Of a DNA stretch of 64,000 nucleotides, positions 28,877-37,487 are shown piece by piece. The notes under the pieces were generated by a model. The model ran no database searches. It was given only the letters and a program-made list of their open reading frames with translations, and was not told the origin of the DNA. The translations under genes were made by a program, and so were the position numbers. The number at the start of each line of letters is the position of its first letter. Positions within the stretch are counted from its first letter, which is position 1. The DNA is from Lachnospiraceae bacterium (lineage in GTDB: Bacteria; Bacillota; Clostridia; Lachnospirales; Lachnospiraceae), in NCBI GenBank assembly GCA_017479935.1, contig JAFVBO010000097.1, positions 62,001 through 126,000 of the forward strand, given 5' to 3'.

Positions 28877-28937
28877 CGTTTTTTCTAAAAACACTCTTCC
28901 CCTAGACAGTGGATCGTTATCGCAGAATGTACACTAT

Positions 28938-29981
28938 CTAGTGTATGAACATCGCATCACCAAAGCTGAAGAAACGATATTTCTGACGAACCGCTTCCTC
29001 ATACGCGGCCAGAATATGCTCCCGTCCCGCCAGCGCGGAGACCAGCATGATCAGCGTGGACTGCGGCAGATGGAAATTCGTGATCAGCGCGTCCAGAATC
29101 TTAAAGTGATATCCCGGATAGATAAAAATATCCGTCCAGCCGCACCCCGCATGAAGGATTCCGTCCTCATCGGCAGCCGTTTCCAGCGTACGGCAGCTGG
29201 TGGTACCCACGCAGATAACCCGGCCGCCTTCCCTGTGTGCACGGTTGATCTGCTCCGCGGTTTCCTCCGTGATTTCATAGTACTCGCTGTGCATCGGATG
29301 ATCCAGCACGTTTTCCTCCTTCACCGGCCGGAACGTGCCCAGTCCGACGTGAAGCGTAATCTCCGCGATTGTCACGCCCTTGTCACGGATTTCCTGCAGC
29401 AGCTCCTTCGTAAAATGCAAACCGGCGGTGGGCGCCGCAGCCGAACCGTCAAACTTGGCGTAAACGGTCTGATACCGCTCTCTGTCTTTCAATTCATGGG
29501 TGATATAGGGAGGCAGGGGCATCTGTCCCAGACGGTCCAAAACCTCCTCAAAAATTCCTTCATAGGAGAACCGGATCAGCCGGTTTCCTTCCTCCACAAT
29601 CTCTTCCACCTGCGCGGTCAGGATGCCGTCCCCGAAGGACAGCTTCGCGCCCGGGCGGATCTTCTTTCCCGGCTTTACCAGCGTCTCCCAGAGATCCTTC
29701 TCGATCCGTTTTAAAAGAAGAACCTCCACCTTGGCGCCGGTATCCTCCTTCACGCCGATCAGCCGGGCCGGAATAACGCGGGTGTTATTTAAAACCAGGC
29801 AATCGCCCGGCTGCAGTTCGCCTACGATATCGCGAAAGTGTCCATGCTTCCACTCCCCCGTTTCCTTATTTAACATCATGAGCCTCGAGGCAGACCGATC
29901 CGTCAGGGGATCCTGCGCGATCAGTTCTTCCGGCAGCTCATAATCAAAGTCTTTTACACTCAAAAAACCTTTTTCACTCAT
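28938..29981 (-). CDS. queA: tRNA preQ1 ribosyltransferase-isomerase
   Basis: Transfers and rearranges the ribosyl group of S-adenosylmethionine onto preQ1 in tRNA, giving epoxyqueuosine. 347 aa with [16 protein letters not shown] at the N terminus, [29 protein letters not shown] and [10 protein letters not shown], all standard for QueA. First gene of queA-rluF-ligA-amidase. The ribosome binding site before ATG 29981 is weak. No tgt is in the window. Confidence 0.96.
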   Translation of the reverse strand: MSEKGFLSVKDFDYELPEELIAQDPLTDRSASRLMMLNKETGEWKHGHFRDIVGELQPGDCLVLNNTRVIPARLIGVKEDTGAKVEVLLLKRIEKDLWETLVKPGKKIRPGAKLSFGDGILTAQVEEIVEEGNRLIRFSYEGIFEEVLDRLGQMPLPPYITHELKDRERYQTVYAKFDGSAAAPTAGLHFTKELLQEIRDKGVTIAEITLHVGLGTFRPVKEENVLDHPMHSEYYEITEETAEQINRAHREGGRVICVGTTSCRTLETAADEDGILHAGCGWTDIFIYPGYHFKILDALITNFHLPQSTLIMLVSALAGREHILAAYEEAVRQKYRFFSFGDAMFIH

Positions 29982-30012
29982 TCAAAAACCCGCTTTTCTC
30001 ATTTACAGACAA

Positions 30013-30038
30013 GTAGGGTGGATTGGCATCCACCCTAC
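30013..30038. terminator. hairpin between queA and the acidic membrane protein gene
   Basis: GTAGGGTGG (30013-30021) pairs perfectly with CCACCCTAC (30030-30038), 8-nt loop. The minus strand side is followed by TTGTCTG only, so termination strength is uncertain. The GGGTGG/CCACCC core recurs at 35358 and, shorter, at 11900. Confidence 0.55.
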
Positions 30039-30139
30039 TTTCGTCAATCATCGTAAATACAGGGGGTAAGCCCCTCAGCAACTATCCTTATGCACCTGCT
30101 GACACAGTGGTCTCAGACACATTGTGCCGGGCGACATCA

Positions 30140-31627
30140 TTACTGGTTGCTGTACAGATAGGTGCTGACATACTCGGATACACAGTAACCGATCTGTCCG
30201 TTAAATTCGATCTTACTCCACTCTTCGGTGTAGCCGATACGCTTCGCCTGCTGGCCGCCTTCGAGCACGCCGATCCAGTCCGCGTCACGGGCTGCCCACG
30301 CACGAACATTGACGTTGTCTAACGCTTCGATGGTTTCGTTGCGGATTTCAAAGCCTTCATCGTCATAACCGCTGTTGCGGGGAGCCTGCGTCTCCGGAGC
30401 GGTGGTTTCCTTGGTCGTGGAGCTGTCCTTGATGAAATCTACCAGATCCCGCAGAGAGGAATCCGATTCGACAGCCTGCTGCAGACGCGTGTCCACTTCC
30501 TTGATCAGGTTCTGAACATCCGTGCTGTTCTGCTCCACGCGCTTCTCAAACGCTTCCTGCGCTTCCGTGTTCTTCGATACGATCACATACTTTCCATCGG
30601 CATTCTTCTGAATGAAGAAATACTTCAGGTCCGGTGCAGTCGTGCTGATATTGCGGAATTTCACCTGATAGGAAACGAAGGCCAGAATTTCATCCGGATT
30701 TAAGCCGGAATGCGTGTAGCAGTTGAACATATTGTAGCCTTCAATGTACTGCGCTCTCTTCTCCAGCTTTTCCAGGGAGAAATCGTCCGTGGATGTGACA
30801 AGGGTCTTCATCTGATTCAGGTTGGCATTCTGAAGGGCCGTATAGTAGGCCTGTACCAGACTGTTGATATCCGGAATGGCGTTCAGCTGCAGGGATTCTT
30901 CGGTCTCAACTTCGGAAGGATTATTCTCCTGATTCTGATTCTCCTCGACACCACCAGGGGTTAAACGGGTTGTCGCCGCATTTCTGTTTCTGATGGCATG
31001 AATGCCAAAGCCAATCAGCGCGATGATGGCTACGGCAGCAGCTGCCAGGCCAACGATCTTCCGAACATCCCATTTTGCCGTGCTCTTCTGCTGACGGCGG
31101 GCTCTGCGTGCCTCCAGATATTCATCCACATCATCATCGGTGCGGAAATCTTCATCCTCGTCCAGATCCTCCGAGAAACGCTCCGCACGGCGGCGGGCAC
31201 GCTCTTCATCGCTCAGTCTGGAACGGGAAGAGGAACGGCTTCCGTAGCGATCCGCATATTCTTTCGAGGATCTGCTCTTCGATGTCGTGCTTCTGCGGGA
31301 GGAACGAGCCGGTCTGACGGGTTCTTCCTCGGGCTCGTCATAATCGAGATCGTCGACATCGTCCAGATCATCCACATCGTCGATGTCATCGACATCCTCG
31401 ACATCCTCTACATCTTCATCTTCCGGAACACGATCCAGCTCGTCCAGATCGTCCTCCTCTTCTTCATTCAGTGCAACCCGGCCGGTCTTGGATAGCTGTG
31501 CCTCCAGCTCGGAAACCATATCCGAAAGGGAACCGGTAAAGCTCTTCACGCTCTCTTCACCGCCGTCGATATTTTCTTCTGCTTCGTCGCCAAACAGATC
31601 ATCAATCTCATCGTAGTCATTCTTCAT
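30140..31627 (-). CDS. single-pass membrane protein with acidic repeat region and SH3 domain
   Basis: 495 aa, not assigned to a named gene. Cytoplasmic N-terminal half is strongly acidic with D/V/E repeats (DVEDVDDIDDVDDLDDVDDL, about 77-97), then an Arg/Ser-rich stretch (about 108-150) and a second acidic patch. One transmembrane helix lies at about 193-212 (IVGLAAAAVAIIALIGFGI). The outer part has an NTF2-like fold candidate (about 250-375) and a C-terminal SH3b domain (DNVNVRAWAARDADWIGV). Such SH3b ends often bind cell wall. ATG at 31627 has GGAGG 12 nt upstream; a TTG at 31636 is an alternative. Confidence 0.8.
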   Translation of the reverse strand: MKNDYDEIDDLFGDEAEENIDGGEESVKSFTGSLSDMVSELEAQLSKTGRVALNEEEEDDLDELDRVPEDEDVEDVEDVDDIDDVDDLDDVDDLDYDEPEEEPVRPARSSRRSTTSKSRSSKEYADRYGSRSSSRSRLSDEERARRRAERFSEDLDEDEDFRTDDDVDEYLEARRARRQQKSTAKWDVRKIVGLAAAAVAIIALIGFGIHAIRNRNAATTRLTPGGVEENQNQENNPSEVETEESLQLNAIPDINSLVQAYYTALQNANLNQMKTLVTSTDDFSLEKLEKRAQYIEGYNMFNCYTHSGLNPDEILAFVSYQVKFRNISTTAPDLKYFFIQKNADGKYVIVSKNTEAQEAFEKRVEQNSTDVQNLIKEVDTRLQQAVESDSSLRDLVDFIKDSSTTKETTAPETQAPRNSGYDDEGFEIRNETIEALDNVNVRAWAARDADWIGVLEGGQQAKRIGYTEEWSKIEFNGQIGYCVSEYVSTYLYSNQ

Positions 31628-31660
31628 ATCAATCAAACTCCTCCATTTCTGATTGTTTTC

Positions 31661-31689
31661 ATTGTAGCAAATTCAAAAATACAGCGCAA
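31661..31689 (-). promoter_or_regulatory. promoter for the acidic membrane protein
   Basis: Minus strand: -35 TTGCGC at 31684-31689, 17-bp spacer, -10 TACAAT at 31661-31666. Confidence 0.65.
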
Positions 31690-31733
31690 TCTTTTTTTCG
31701 CCGGAAATGTATCTAACAGCTTTCATTTTTTGC

Positions 31734-31762
31734 TTGCTTTTTTTCTTTAACAGGTGTATGAT
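31734..31762 (+). promoter_or_regulatory. promoter for tRNA-Arg
   Basis: -35 TTGCTT at 31734-31739, 17-bp spacer, -10 TATGAT at 31757-31762, 10 bp before the mature tRNA end. Confidence 0.7.
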
Positions 31763-31772
31763 ACATCGTGTT

Positions 31773-31844
31773 GCACCTGTAGCTCAGTGGATAGAGCAGT
31801 GGCCTCCGGAGCCGCGTGCGTAGGTTCGATTCCTATCAGGTGCA
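31773..31844 (+). tRNA. tRNA-Arg (anticodon CCG)
   Basis: Acceptor stem GCACCTG (31773-31779) pairs with CAGGTGC, discriminator A at 31844. Anticodon stem GTGGC/GCCGC around loop CTCCGGA gives anticodon CCG for codon CGG. D arm AGCTCAGTGGATAGAGC and T loop TTCGATT are standard. CCA not encoded. The following 258 bp to 32102 hold no gene; a weak GGGC/GCCC hairpin with six T near 31870-31896 may end the tRNA transcript. Confidence 0.97.
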
Positions 31845-32102
31845 TTTTCCTATGGAAAAACATGGATGGGCGTCAGGCCCGTCGGTTTTTTCGGAACGCC
31901 CCAAGTATATCATTGCTTCGCACAATTACAAAATCATTTTTCTGTATTTTTTTCTTTTCTTTTTTGTAAATATCTTATCTTTCCACGTTTTTGTGCGTCT
32001 GTTGGGTACCGTATAAGTTCCACTCAATTCAAAACGCCAGGGATTCATACCCCTTTGCGTCTATAAAGTGACTTGATCACACAGTTCAAAGGAGGAATTG
32101 CC

Positions 32103-32978
32103 ATGCATTATGACAGTTTTAAGGAGGCCTTGCTTGCTCTTGTCCGGGAAAGGCTCGGACCTGGGTATCAGGTCAGGCTTCAGGAAACCGTCAAGACCAA
32201 CAACGTCCTGATGACCGGGATCTGCGTGACGGAAAAGGAAGGCACGCTCTCTCCCACCGTCTACTTAGAGCCGTTTTACGAACGGTATCAAAAGGGTGAC
32301 AGCTTGGATTACCTCGCTTCGCTTCTCCTGGCTTTTCTCGGAGAGCATCAGGTAAAAATCCCGTTTGATTTAGAGGCCCTTGCCCGTTTCCCCGAAATGC
32401 GGGAAAAGCTTCGTTTCCGGCTGGTCAACCGGGAATGGAACCGCCCTCTTTTAGACGAGGTTCCGCATCGGGATTTTCTGGATCTCAGCATTCTGTACAG
32501 CCTGCTGATCGAAGATCCGGCGCTGGGAACTGGTTCCATTCTGGTCCGCAACGAACACATGAAACATTGGGATAAGACGGAGGACGATCTCTTTTCCGTG
32601 ACTTCTGAGATTGCGCCTGCGAATGATCCCTGGACCTGTACCGACATTTATTCTCTTTTAAAAAAATCCGGGTTTGAAATGCCCGAGATTCCCTCTCCAC
32701 TTCATATCCTGACAACGAAAAACCGTTCTTACGGTGCTGCGGGTATTCTCTATCCCGATGCCCTCGAAAGCCTGTCTGAAATCTTTCAGGATGATTTTTA
32801 TCTTCTTCCGGGAAGTGTTCATGAATTTCTCATTCTTCCCGCCAGGGAACTGCCGTTCCCGCCCGAAGCCTTAAACCGGACCATTGTTGAGGTAAACACC
32901 TACGATCTGAATCCCACGGAGCGTCTCTCGGATCACTATTACTATTATTCCCGTGAAAGTGGAAAAATCACTTTCTAA
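32103..32978 (+). CDS. DUF5688-type protein
   Basis: 291 aa soluble protein with no signal peptide. The start MHYDSFKEALLALVRERLG, the central LVNREWNRPLL-EVPHRDFLDL and the segment TKNRSYGAAGILYPDALESL agree with my recollection of the DUF5688 family, found mostly in Lachnospiraceae; no biochemical role is known to me. ATG at 32103 follows AGGAGGAATTGCC. Single gene between tRNA-Arg and a strong terminator. Confidence 0.8.
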   Translation: MHYDSFKEALLALVRERLGPGYQVRLQETVKTNNVLMTGICVTEKEGTLSPTVYLEPFYERYQKGDSLDYLASLLLAFLGEHQVKIPFDLEALARFPEMREKLRFRLVNREWNRPLLDEVPHRDFLDLSILYSLLIEDPALGTGSILVRNEHMKHWDKTEDDLFSVTSEIAPANDPWTCTDIYSLLKKSGFEMPEIPSPLHILTTKNRSYGAAGILYPDALESLSEIFQDDFYLLPGSVHEFLILPARELPFPPEALNRTIVEVNTYDLNPTERLSDHYYYYSRESGKITF

Positions 32979-32991
32979 AGAGATTGCGTGA

Positions 32992-33029
32992 AAAGGACTG
33001 CGATGAATGATCTCATCGCAGTCCTTTTT
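32992..33029. terminator. bidirectional terminator
   Basis: GGACTGCGATGA (32995-33006) pairs with TCATCGCAGTCC (33013-33024), with AAAA before and TTTTTA after. Ends the DUF5688 gene; could also back up pnp termination. Confidence 0.9.
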
Positions 33030-33101
33030 ATAATCACTTTATTTCTCTTAAAAGCCTTTAGGCCTTTTTGCTGCCGGGCTTTTTAGAAAACCTGGACCAG
33101 T

Positions 33102-35192
33102 TTATCTGTCCACGTCCTTCATGCTCAGGTTGATGCGGCCCATCTTGTCGATCTCGATAACCTTGACGGTGACCATATCGCCGATGTTGACAACATCCTC
33201 GACCTTCGCCACGCGCTTGTCGGACAGCTTCGAGATATGAACCATACCGTCCTTGTTCGGAGCCAGCTCCACAAAGGCGCCAAAGTTCATGATGCGGACA
33301 ACCTTGCCGGTCAGAACCTCACCCACTTCAATGTCGGTGACAATGCGGCGGATGATGTCAATCGCGCGGTTGATCATCTCCTGATCGGTACCGCATACGG
33401 AAACGCTGCCGTCTTCCTCGATGTCGATCTGAACACCGGTCTCCTCGATGATCTTGTTGATGACCTTGCCCTGCTTGCCGACGACATCGCCGATCTTGGT
33501 AGGATCGATCGTGATCTGCTCGATCTTCGGCGCATACTTGCTGACTTCTTTTCTGGGCTCGGAGATGGCCTTGTCCATAACCTCATCCAGGATGTACATA
33601 CGCGCCTGCTTGGTGCGGGCAATCGCCTCTTCCACGATGGAACGGGTCAGGCCGTGGATCTTGATATCCATCTGAATCGCGGTGATACCATCGCGGGTAC
33701 CGGCAACCTTGAAGTCCATGTCGCCGAAGAAGTCTTCCAGACCCTGGATATCGGTCAGAACGATATAATCATCATCCGTGTCGCCCGTAACCAGACCGCA
33801 GGAGATACCGGCAACCGGCTTGCGGATCGGAACACCTGCCGCCATCAGAGACATACTGGAGGAGCAGATGCTGGCCTGAGAGGTGGAACCGTTGGATTCC
33901 ATGGTCTCGGAGACAGTGCGGATCGCGTAAGGGAACTCTTCCACGCTCGGCAGAACCGGAACAAGAGCTCTCTCGGCAAGTGCGCCGTGACCGATTTCAC
34001 GACGTCCCGGGCCACGGCTGGGCTTGGTCTCGCCAACCGAGTAGGACGGGAAGTTGTAGTGATGCATATAGCGCTTCGTGGTCTCGGTGACATCCAGACC
34101 ATCTAACTTCTGTGCTTCGGAAAGCGGAGCCAGCGTGCAGATGTTTAAGATCTGGGTCTGTCCACGGGTGAACATGGCGGAACCATGCGTTCTGGGCAGA
34201 ACATCGACTTCCGCAGCCAGAGGACGGATCTGCGTGATCGCGCGGCCATCGGGACGCTTGTGATCCTTCAGGATCATCTTGCGAACCGTCTTCTTCTGGA
34301 ATTTGTAAACCGCATCCGCCACCAGCGGGATCCACTCGGGATGGCTTTCGGCATAACGCTCTTCCAGCTTTGCGGTGATCTGACGGATATTTTCCTCGCG
34401 AACCTGCTTCACATCGGTAAACACGGCCTCTTCCATCGCTTCGGGAGTGATGAACGCGACCATGTCGTTCCAGAGATCTTCCGGCGTATCCACGTGGGTA
34501 TACTCGTGCTTCGCCTTGCCGCACTCGGCAACGATCTGATCCGTGAAAGCGATGATCTGCTGATTGACTTCGTGAGCCAGGTAGATAGCTTCGATCATCT
34601 TGTCTTCCGGCACTTCATTGGCGCCGGCTTCGATCATGATGACCTTCTCACGGGTGGAAGCCACGGTCAGCGCCAGGTCGGAAACCTTCTTCTGCAGCGT
34701 GGTCGGGTTGACAATCAGGTTGCCATCGATGAGACCGATCTGCGTGCTGGCGGTAGGGCCGTCAAACGGGATATCGGAAATCGCGGTGGCGATGGCGGAA
34801 CCGATCATGGCGGTCAGCTCCGGGCTGCAATCAGGGTCTACGCAAAGGACCAGGTTGTCCAGCGTGACATCGTTGCGGTAATCCTTCGGGAAAAGCGGAC
34901 GCATGGGACGGTCGATTACGCGGCTCGTCAGGATGGCGTTCTCGGAAGCCTTGCCCTCGCGGCGGGTGAAGCCGCCCGGGATCTTGCCTACCGCATACAT
35001 CTTCTCTTCATATTCCACGCTGAGCGGGAAGAAGTCCACACCGTCACGGGGCTTGTCAGACGCGGTCGCAGTGGAAAGAACCACCGTGTCACCGTAGTGC
35101 ATCAGGGCAGCTCCATTGGCCTGCGCCGCGACTCTGCCGATATCCACGGTCAGAGTACGTCCGGCAAGTTCCATTGAAAAACTCTTGTACAT
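33102..35192 (-). CDS. pnp: Polynucleotide phosphorylase
   Basis: Phosphorolytic 3'-5' exoribonuclease and mRNA-decay partner. 696 aa: two RNase PH domains (first about 10-215, second about 325-540, with PSRGPGRREIGHGALAERAL and MDFKVAGTRDGITAIQMD), KH domain (IGDVVGKQGKVINKI, about 565) and S1 domain (MNFGAFVELAPNKDGMVHIS, about 635). ATG at 35192 has AAGGAGACG upstream. Preceded by rpsO, the usual order, with a long hairpin leader between them. Confidence 0.97.
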   Translation of the reverse strand: MYKSFSMELAGRTLTVDIGRVAAQANGAALMHYGDTVVLSTATASDKPRDGVDFFPLSVEYEEKMYAVGKIPGGFTRREGKASENAILTSRVIDRPMRPLFPKDYRNDVTLDNLVLCVDPDCSPELTAMIGSAIATAISDIPFDGPTASTQIGLIDGNLIVNPTTLQKKVSDLALTVASTREKVIMIEAGANEVPEDKMIEAIYLAHEVNQQIIAFTDQIVAECGKAKHEYTHVDTPEDLWNDMVAFITPEAMEEAVFTDVKQVREENIRQITAKLEERYAESHPEWIPLVADAVYKFQKKTVRKMILKDHKRPDGRAITQIRPLAAEVDVLPRTHGSAMFTRGQTQILNICTLAPLSEAQKLDGLDVTETTKRYMHHYNFPSYSVGETKPSRGPGRREIGHGALAERALVPVLPSVEEFPYAIRTVSETMESNGSTSQASICSSSMSLMAAGVPIRKPVAGISCGLVTGDTDDDYIVLTDIQGLEDFFGDMDFKVAGTRDGITAIQMDIKIHGLTRSIVEEAIARTKQARMYILDEVMDKAISEPRKEVSKYAPKIEQITIDPTKIGDVVGKQGKVINKIIEETGVQIDIEEDGSVSVCGTDQEMINRAIDIIRRIVTDIEVGEVLTGKVVRIMNFGAFVELAPNKDGMVHISKLSDKRVAKVEDVVNIGDMVTVKVIEIDKMGRINLSMKDVDR

Positions 35193-35224
35193 ACTTTCGT
35201 CTCCTTTTGTTTAACACATATGGA

Positions 35225-35323
35225 GGCGCGGGTCTGCTTCGAAAGAACTGAAAAACTCACCGAGCCTTCCAAGTAACCGGCTCGATGCTCTTTTCAGTGC
35301 TCTCGAATGACAAAACCCGCACC
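35225..35323 (-). promoter_or_regulatory. long hairpin in the pnp leader
   Basis: About 99 nt folding on itself: GGCGCGGGT (35225-35233) with ACCCGCACC (35315-35323, one mismatch), TTCGA with TCGAA, ACTGAAAA with TTTTCAGT and GAGCC with GGCTC, in nested order. It lies 33 bp before the pnp ATG. In E. coli a comparable leader hairpin is cut by RNase III for pnp autoregulation; the same here is inference. Confidence 0.7.
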
Positions 35324-35357
35324 CATTTTTATTTTTGTTTACTCCGAATAACATGGA

Positions 35358-35386
35358 ATAGGGTGGACCATTACGGGCCACCCTAT
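35358..35386 (-). terminator. hairpin after rpsO
   Basis: ATAGGGTGG (35358-35366) pairs with CCACCCTAT (35378-35386), 16 bp past the rpsO stop. No U-tract follows on the minus strand, so partial read-through into pnp is likely. Confidence 0.5.
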
Positions 35387-35402
35387 CTGCCAGTTCGTAT
35401 GA

Positions 35403-35669
35403 TTATTTACGGATACCCAGACGAGCGATGAGGTTACGATAACCTTCGATATCGTTCTTCTTGAGGTAGTCCAGCATGGCGCGGCGCTGACCAACCATCA
35501 TCAGAAGGCCGCGGTTGGAGTGGTGATCCTTCGGATTCGCCTGCATGTGAGCGGTGAGCTCCTTAATGCGCTCCGTCAGAAGAGCAACCTGAACCTCGGG
35601 AGAACCGGTGTCCTCGGGGGTTCTGCCATACTCAGCAATAATCTGTGCCTTTTTCTCTTTAGAAATCAC
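35403..35669 (-). CDS. rpsO: 30S ribosomal protein S15
   Basis: Primary 16S rRNA-binding protein of the central domain. 88 aa with [36 protein letters not shown] and a C-terminal [12 protein letters not shown]; length and motifs are standard. The start is GTG at 35669, with AGGAGG 8 nt upstream; the frame stays open upstream but no better start with a ribosome site exists. Confidence 0.97.
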   Translation of the reverse strand: MISKEKKAQIIAEYGRTPEDTGSPEVQVALLTERIKELTAHMQANPKDHHSNRGLLMMVGQRRAMLDYLKKNDIEGYRNLIARLGIRK

Positions 35670-35824
35670 GATAATTTCCTCCTTTTTTTCTCTTACCTTC
35701 CACCAGGCAGCGGTCGGAGTTGTCCGTCTGCGCAGCGGAGGCGCTATGAGTTTATTTTTAAACTCCGGCGTGCAGTATAACACACGCCGGATGGTTTGTA
35801 AAGGACAAAATCCAAAACCTTCAC

Positions 35825-37246
35825 TTATAATTCAACGTGCATGCCTTCCGCTAAGGAGTTCACGACGTCTTCCAGTTCCTGATCGGAAATCGCGGTTACA
35901 CGGCCGTCTTCATACTCGCCGTCCACCCACTCTTTCACCTTGGCGATCAGCGGATGATCCTTATCCAGCTTCTTTCCGTCCTGCAGACGATAGTGCGCGT
36001 TGATCCAGATGGCGATGCCGGCCAGACCGGAGGTGTTGCTGACTGCGACTAACGGCGGGCGGTTTAAGAACTTCGTCGTATCGAACGCGTTGTAGATTTC
36101 CTCGTTCTTTAACAGACCGTCCGCATGCACGCCGGCGCGGGTCACATTGAAGTTCTTGCCGACAAACGGCGTTCTCTCCGGGATATGCTCTCCCAGCTCC
36201 TTCTCGAAGTACTCAGCCAGCTCGGTGATAACCGTGGTATCCATGCCATCGAGCGTACCGCGGATCTGCGCGTACTCGAATACCATCGCCTCAAGCGGTG
36301 TGTTGCAGGTGCGCTCGCCGATGCCAAACAGCGAGGTGTTGACAGCGCTGGCGCCATATAACCAGGCGGTGGTGGAGTTGGTGACGGCCTTGTAAAAGTC
36401 GTTGTGTCCGTGCCATTCCAGCTGCGCGGACGGAACGCCGGCATGGGTGGTAAGACCGTAGATGATACCCTGCACGGAACGGGGGTTCACGGAACCGTTG
36501 AAGTTGACGCCGAATCCCATGGTATCGCAGGCACGGATCTTCACCGGGATCTTGTACTCATCCTGCAGGCGCATCAGCTCCAGGCAGAACGGAATAACAA
36601 AGCCGAAAATATCGGAACGGGTGATGTCTTCCAAATGGCAGCGCGGGCTGATGCCGTAGTCCAGGCACATTCTGACGATATGCAGATAGTGGAACATGGC
36701 CTGCTGGCGGGTCATCTTCAGCTTATAGAAGATGTGATAGTCCGAGCAGCTCACCAGAATACCGGTTTCCTTGATGCCCATCTCCTTGACGAGCTCGAAA
36801 TCCTTCTTGGTGGCGCGGATCCAGCTGGTGATCTCCGGGAATTCATATCCCAGCTCGCGGCATTTTTCCACCGCTTCGCGATCCTTCTTGCTGTACAGGA
36901 AGAATTCGCACTGACGAATTTTTCCCTTGGGGCCGCCAAGCTTGTGCAGGTAATCGTAAATTCTGGCAATCTGATCGGCCGTATACGGCGCGCGGGACTG
37001 CTGCCCATCGCGGAAGGTGGTATCGGTAATCCAGATTTCTTCCGGCATATTGAGCGGCACGATACGGCTGTTGAAGGCAATCTTCGGAATCTCATCATAG
37101 GGATACAGATTGCGGTAGGTGTTGGGATGATCCACATCCGCCAGATGGTAGATGTGCTCTTCCAGCTGAAGCAGGTTGTTGTGCGGGTTGAGGGTGAGCG
37201 GGCGATTGTCCTGTCCCTCAAAGTTCACATCATTCAAGGCTTTCAT
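35825..37246 (-). CDS. probable Re-type citrate synthase
   Basis: 473 aa member of the 2-isopropylmalate/homocitrate synthase (DRE-TIM) family: [12 protein letters not shown] metal/substrate loop (about 74-85), LEWHGHNDF with the two metal-binding His, and [15 protein letters not shown]. The N-terminal [13 protein letters not shown], the [20 protein letters not shown] segment and the overall length match the Clostridium kluyveri-type Re-citrate synthase group rather than LeuA, and the LeuA regulatory domain is missing. It would make citrate from oxaloacetate and acetyl-CoA. An NADP isocitrate dehydrogenase in the same window fits a glutamate-forming branch. Homocitrate synthase is the main alternative. 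Confidence 0.78.
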   Translation of the reverse strand: MKALNDVNFEGQDNRPLTLNPHNNLLQLEEHIYHLADVDHPNTYRNLYPYDEIPKIAFNSRIVPLNMPEEIWITDTTFRDGQQSRAPYTADQIARIYDYLHKLGGPKGKIRQCEFFLYSKKDREAVEKCRELGYEFPEITSWIRATKKDFELVKEMGIKETGILVSCSDYHIFYKLKMTRQQAMFHYLHIVRMCLDYGISPRCHLEDITRSDIFGFVIPFCLELMRLQDEYKIPVKIRACDTMGFGVNFNGSVNPRSVQGIIYGLTTHAGVPSAQLEWHGHNDFYKAVTNSTTAWLYGASAVNTSLFGIGERTCNTPLEAMVFEYAQIRGTLDGMDTTVITELAEYFEKELGEHIPERTPFVGKNFNVTRAGVHADGLLKNEEIYNAFDTTKFLNRPPLVAVSNTSGLAGIAIWINAHYRLQDGKKLDKDHPLIAKVKEWVDGEYEDGRVTAISDQELEDVVNSLAEGMHVEL

Positions 37247-37360
37247 TCTTTTGTCATTCCTCCAGGTAGAGACGGTTTCCCGTCAGGTTTGGTCCATTAT
37301 GCAAGCAAACGGACGGGTTTCCATGCCAGAATACTGTCTGGCAGCATACACACAAGGGCT

Positions 37361-37389
37361 ATTCTAACGACAAGAAGGAATTCTGTCAA
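37361..37389 (-). promoter_or_regulatory. promoter for the Re-citrate synthase gene
   Basis: Minus strand: -35 TTGACA at 37384-37389, 17-bp spacer, -10 TAGAAT at 37361-37366; leader about 108 nt. Confidence 0.82.
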
Positions 37390-37400
37390 GTCCAAACAGC

Positions 37401-37429
37401 TTGACAAAGCCTCCGGAAAGGGTTAGAGT
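37401..37429 (+). promoter_or_regulatory. promoter for the mrp gene
   Basis: -35 TTGACA at 37401-37406, 17-bp spacer, -10 TAGAGT at 37424-37429. Its -35 is only 11 bp from the -35 of the divergent promoter. Confidence 0.78.
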
Positions 37430-37487
37430 GTATCTCATATGTGCTATTCATTATGTAACAGAAACAGAACAGGAGAACACAATCATT

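Noticed and set aside
28905..28960. Possible duplication and CACTAT/ATAGTG palindrome after queA
   Set aside because: Matches are short and gapped; kept out of the stop-duplication set.
33050..33068. AAAAGCC/GGCCTTTT hairpin as pnp terminator
   Set aside because: Stem is short with a bulge, and the strong bidirectional hairpin at 32992-33029 explains termination better.
34185..35177. 330-aa open frame on the + strand opposite pnp
   Set aside because: Antisense to a certain pnp gene; composition is that of a reversed coding strand, no motif and no ribosome site.
36404..37426. 340-aa + strand open frame opposite the citrate synthase gene
   Set aside because: Shadow of a conserved gene; contains no recognisable domain and overlaps both divergent promoters.
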